Shown here piece by piece: positions 6,042 to 6,923 of a stretch of 6,923 bases of DNA; positions within the stretch are counted from its first letter, which is position 1; each line of letters starts with the position of its first letter. Where the stretch lies: positions 1 to 6,923 of the forward strand of contig JAQVIE010000061.1 in NCBI GenBank assembly GCA_028695895.1, read 5' to 3'. The notes beneath the pieces are model-generated. The model was not told where the DNA came from, made no database searches, and worked only from the letters and a program-made list of their open reading frames with translations. The translations under genes and the position numbers were made by a program. The DNA comes from Methanospirillum sp. GTDB lineage: Archaea; Halobacteriota; Methanomicrobia; Methanomicrobiales; Methanospirillaceae.

Positions 6042-6923
6042 TTACTTATTGAAATTTTCAGTTCTGCAGGATACTTCCCGGTGAACAATGAACATTCCTG
6101 CTATGAATCCCAGGACGATGTTCAGGTAAAATGTTACAAACCGCCAGAGCAAAACAAAAATTCCCAGCATACCTGCAGGGACTATAAGTGCGTACAGGGA
6201 AGAAGTGGACAGTTCAGTGATACCTGATGATCCAGGGGTAATTGGAATTACCATGATGATGGCTATTAGAATCTGAAAGAAAAATGAGATAATAATGTTT
6301 GGGCCAAGTCCAAGTCCCATGAGGATAACAGAAGCAACCATGAATTCAGTTATCCAGAAAAAACCTGTTACACATCCTCCTGCAAGAAGACCACGGCGTG
6401 CCGGACCTGCAAAACTGGTAAAACAATTAAAAAAGTTGTCAATCTCATGATCTGCACGGGTACAGGCCCCTGAAGATGACAGGCGGGTTTTAGATAACTT
6501 TTCGGTAATCCATGACACAAGACGAAGGATGAGATCTTTCATACGGGCCGGGTACCGGATAGCAAAAAAGGGAATGAATAGAAAACTAAGGAGAAAGATC
6601 CAGGCGATTATTATGAGAATGATCAGACTGGTACTGAAAGTGCTCCAGATCTCCTTTGTCATCAGCATGATAATAATTCCCGTCACGGTCAGGATAATAC
6701 CGTCAAGTACCCGTTCCATTATCACCACCGCAGTGGCATCTCCAATCTTTACTCCTGCCCGGTAGAGTTCATGGATCCTTACCGGTTCTCCACCTGCCTG
6801 CCCTGGAGTCATAGTTCCTGCGAGTAGTCCGGCAAGGACCATGTTAAGGGAATGGAAATAGCCGACCTGGTACCCTAATGACCTGGACAGGATTACAATA
6901 CGAACCCCCCAGAGTGCCAGGGC
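6042..6923 (-). CDS. UPF0104 / lysylphosphatidylglycerol-synthase TM-region family membrane protein, N-terminus outside window
   Basis: Multi-pass integral membrane protein of the AglD/MprF-transmembrane (PF03706) family. Archaeal members are annotated as hypothetical or as flippase-like proteins, and the substrate is unknown. The frame stays open from the first in-window ATG (6842-6840) to the window edge, adding 27 residues in family style, so the gene continues beyond 6923. 293 residues are visible of an expected 320-340. Counting from that ATG, hydrophobic segments lie near 48-64, 72-95, 151-176, 181-200, 213-234 and 238-253. Two related loops carry the family glycines and acids: TPGQAGGEPVR at 12-22 and ITPGSSGITE at 201-210. 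A hydrophilic, Cys- and Ser-containing loop covers about 97-147. It converges with ribB, 58 bp between stops. It has no visible functional tie to its neighbours. Confidence 0.88.
   Translation of the reverse strand, partial: ALALWGVRIVILSRSLGYQVGYFHSLNMVLAGLLAGTMTPGQAGGEPVRIHELYRAGVKIGDATAVVIMERVLDGIILTVTGIIIMLMTKEIWSTFSTSLIILIIIAWIFLLSFLFIPFFAIRYPARMKDLILRLVSWITEKLSKTRLSSSGACTRADHEIDNFFNCFTSFAGPARRGLLAGGCVTGFFWITEFMVASVILMGLGLGPNIIISFFFQILIAIIMVIPITPGSSGITELSTSSLYALIVPAGMLGIFVLLWRFVTFYLNIVLGFIAGMFIVHREVSCRTENFNK

Overview
The window is from a hydrogenotrophic or formatotrophic methanogenic archaeon. The evidence is cytosolic heterodisulfide reductase genes (hdrB end, hdrA, mvhD), a CTP-dependent archaeal riboflavin kinase and an archaeal-type RibB. 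Shine-Dalgarno (SD) sites of the AGGAGGTGA type and oligo-T stretches after genes also fit an archaeon. Protein style and moderate base composition suggest Methanomicrobiales, perhaps a Methanospirillum relative. That placement is inference, not a database match.

Layout. (1) 1-3145, plus strand: the 3' part of hdrB, complete hdrA and complete mvhD form a tight operon that ends at two T8 tracts (3149-3171). This is the electron-bifurcating core that couples CoM-S-S-CoB reduction to ferredoxin reduction. No hydrogenase or formate dehydrogenase subunit follows mvhD, so the electron-input module must be encoded elsewhere. (2) 3172-3346: a convergent, AT-rich, gene-free spacer with one 14-bp perfect palindrome. 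(3) 4536-3347, minus strand: a two-gene unit with a small Cys-rich YkgJ-type protein followed by a YitH-like GNAT acetyltransferase. (4) 4537-4601: a 65-bp divergent promoter region with two 16-bp dyads exactly 32 bp apart, flanking a shared AT-rich element. (5) 4602-5983, plus strand: a winged-HTH/riboflavin kinase fusion (RbkR type) overlaps ribB by 4 bp, giving an autoregulation candidate operon for riboflavin/FMN synthesis. (6) 6923-6042, minus strand: a multi-pass membrane protein of the lysylphosphatidylglycerol-synthase TM-region family (UPF0104), whose N-terminus lies outside the window.

The most interesting points are the paired dyads between the kinase/regulator and the YkgJ-GNAT unit, an apparent His/Gln swap at a metal-ligand position in RibB, and a nearly ideal SD plus ATG antisense to the ribB end. 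Most of the rest is ordinary methanogen chromosome. No mobile element, CRISPR array, tRNA or rRNA was seen.
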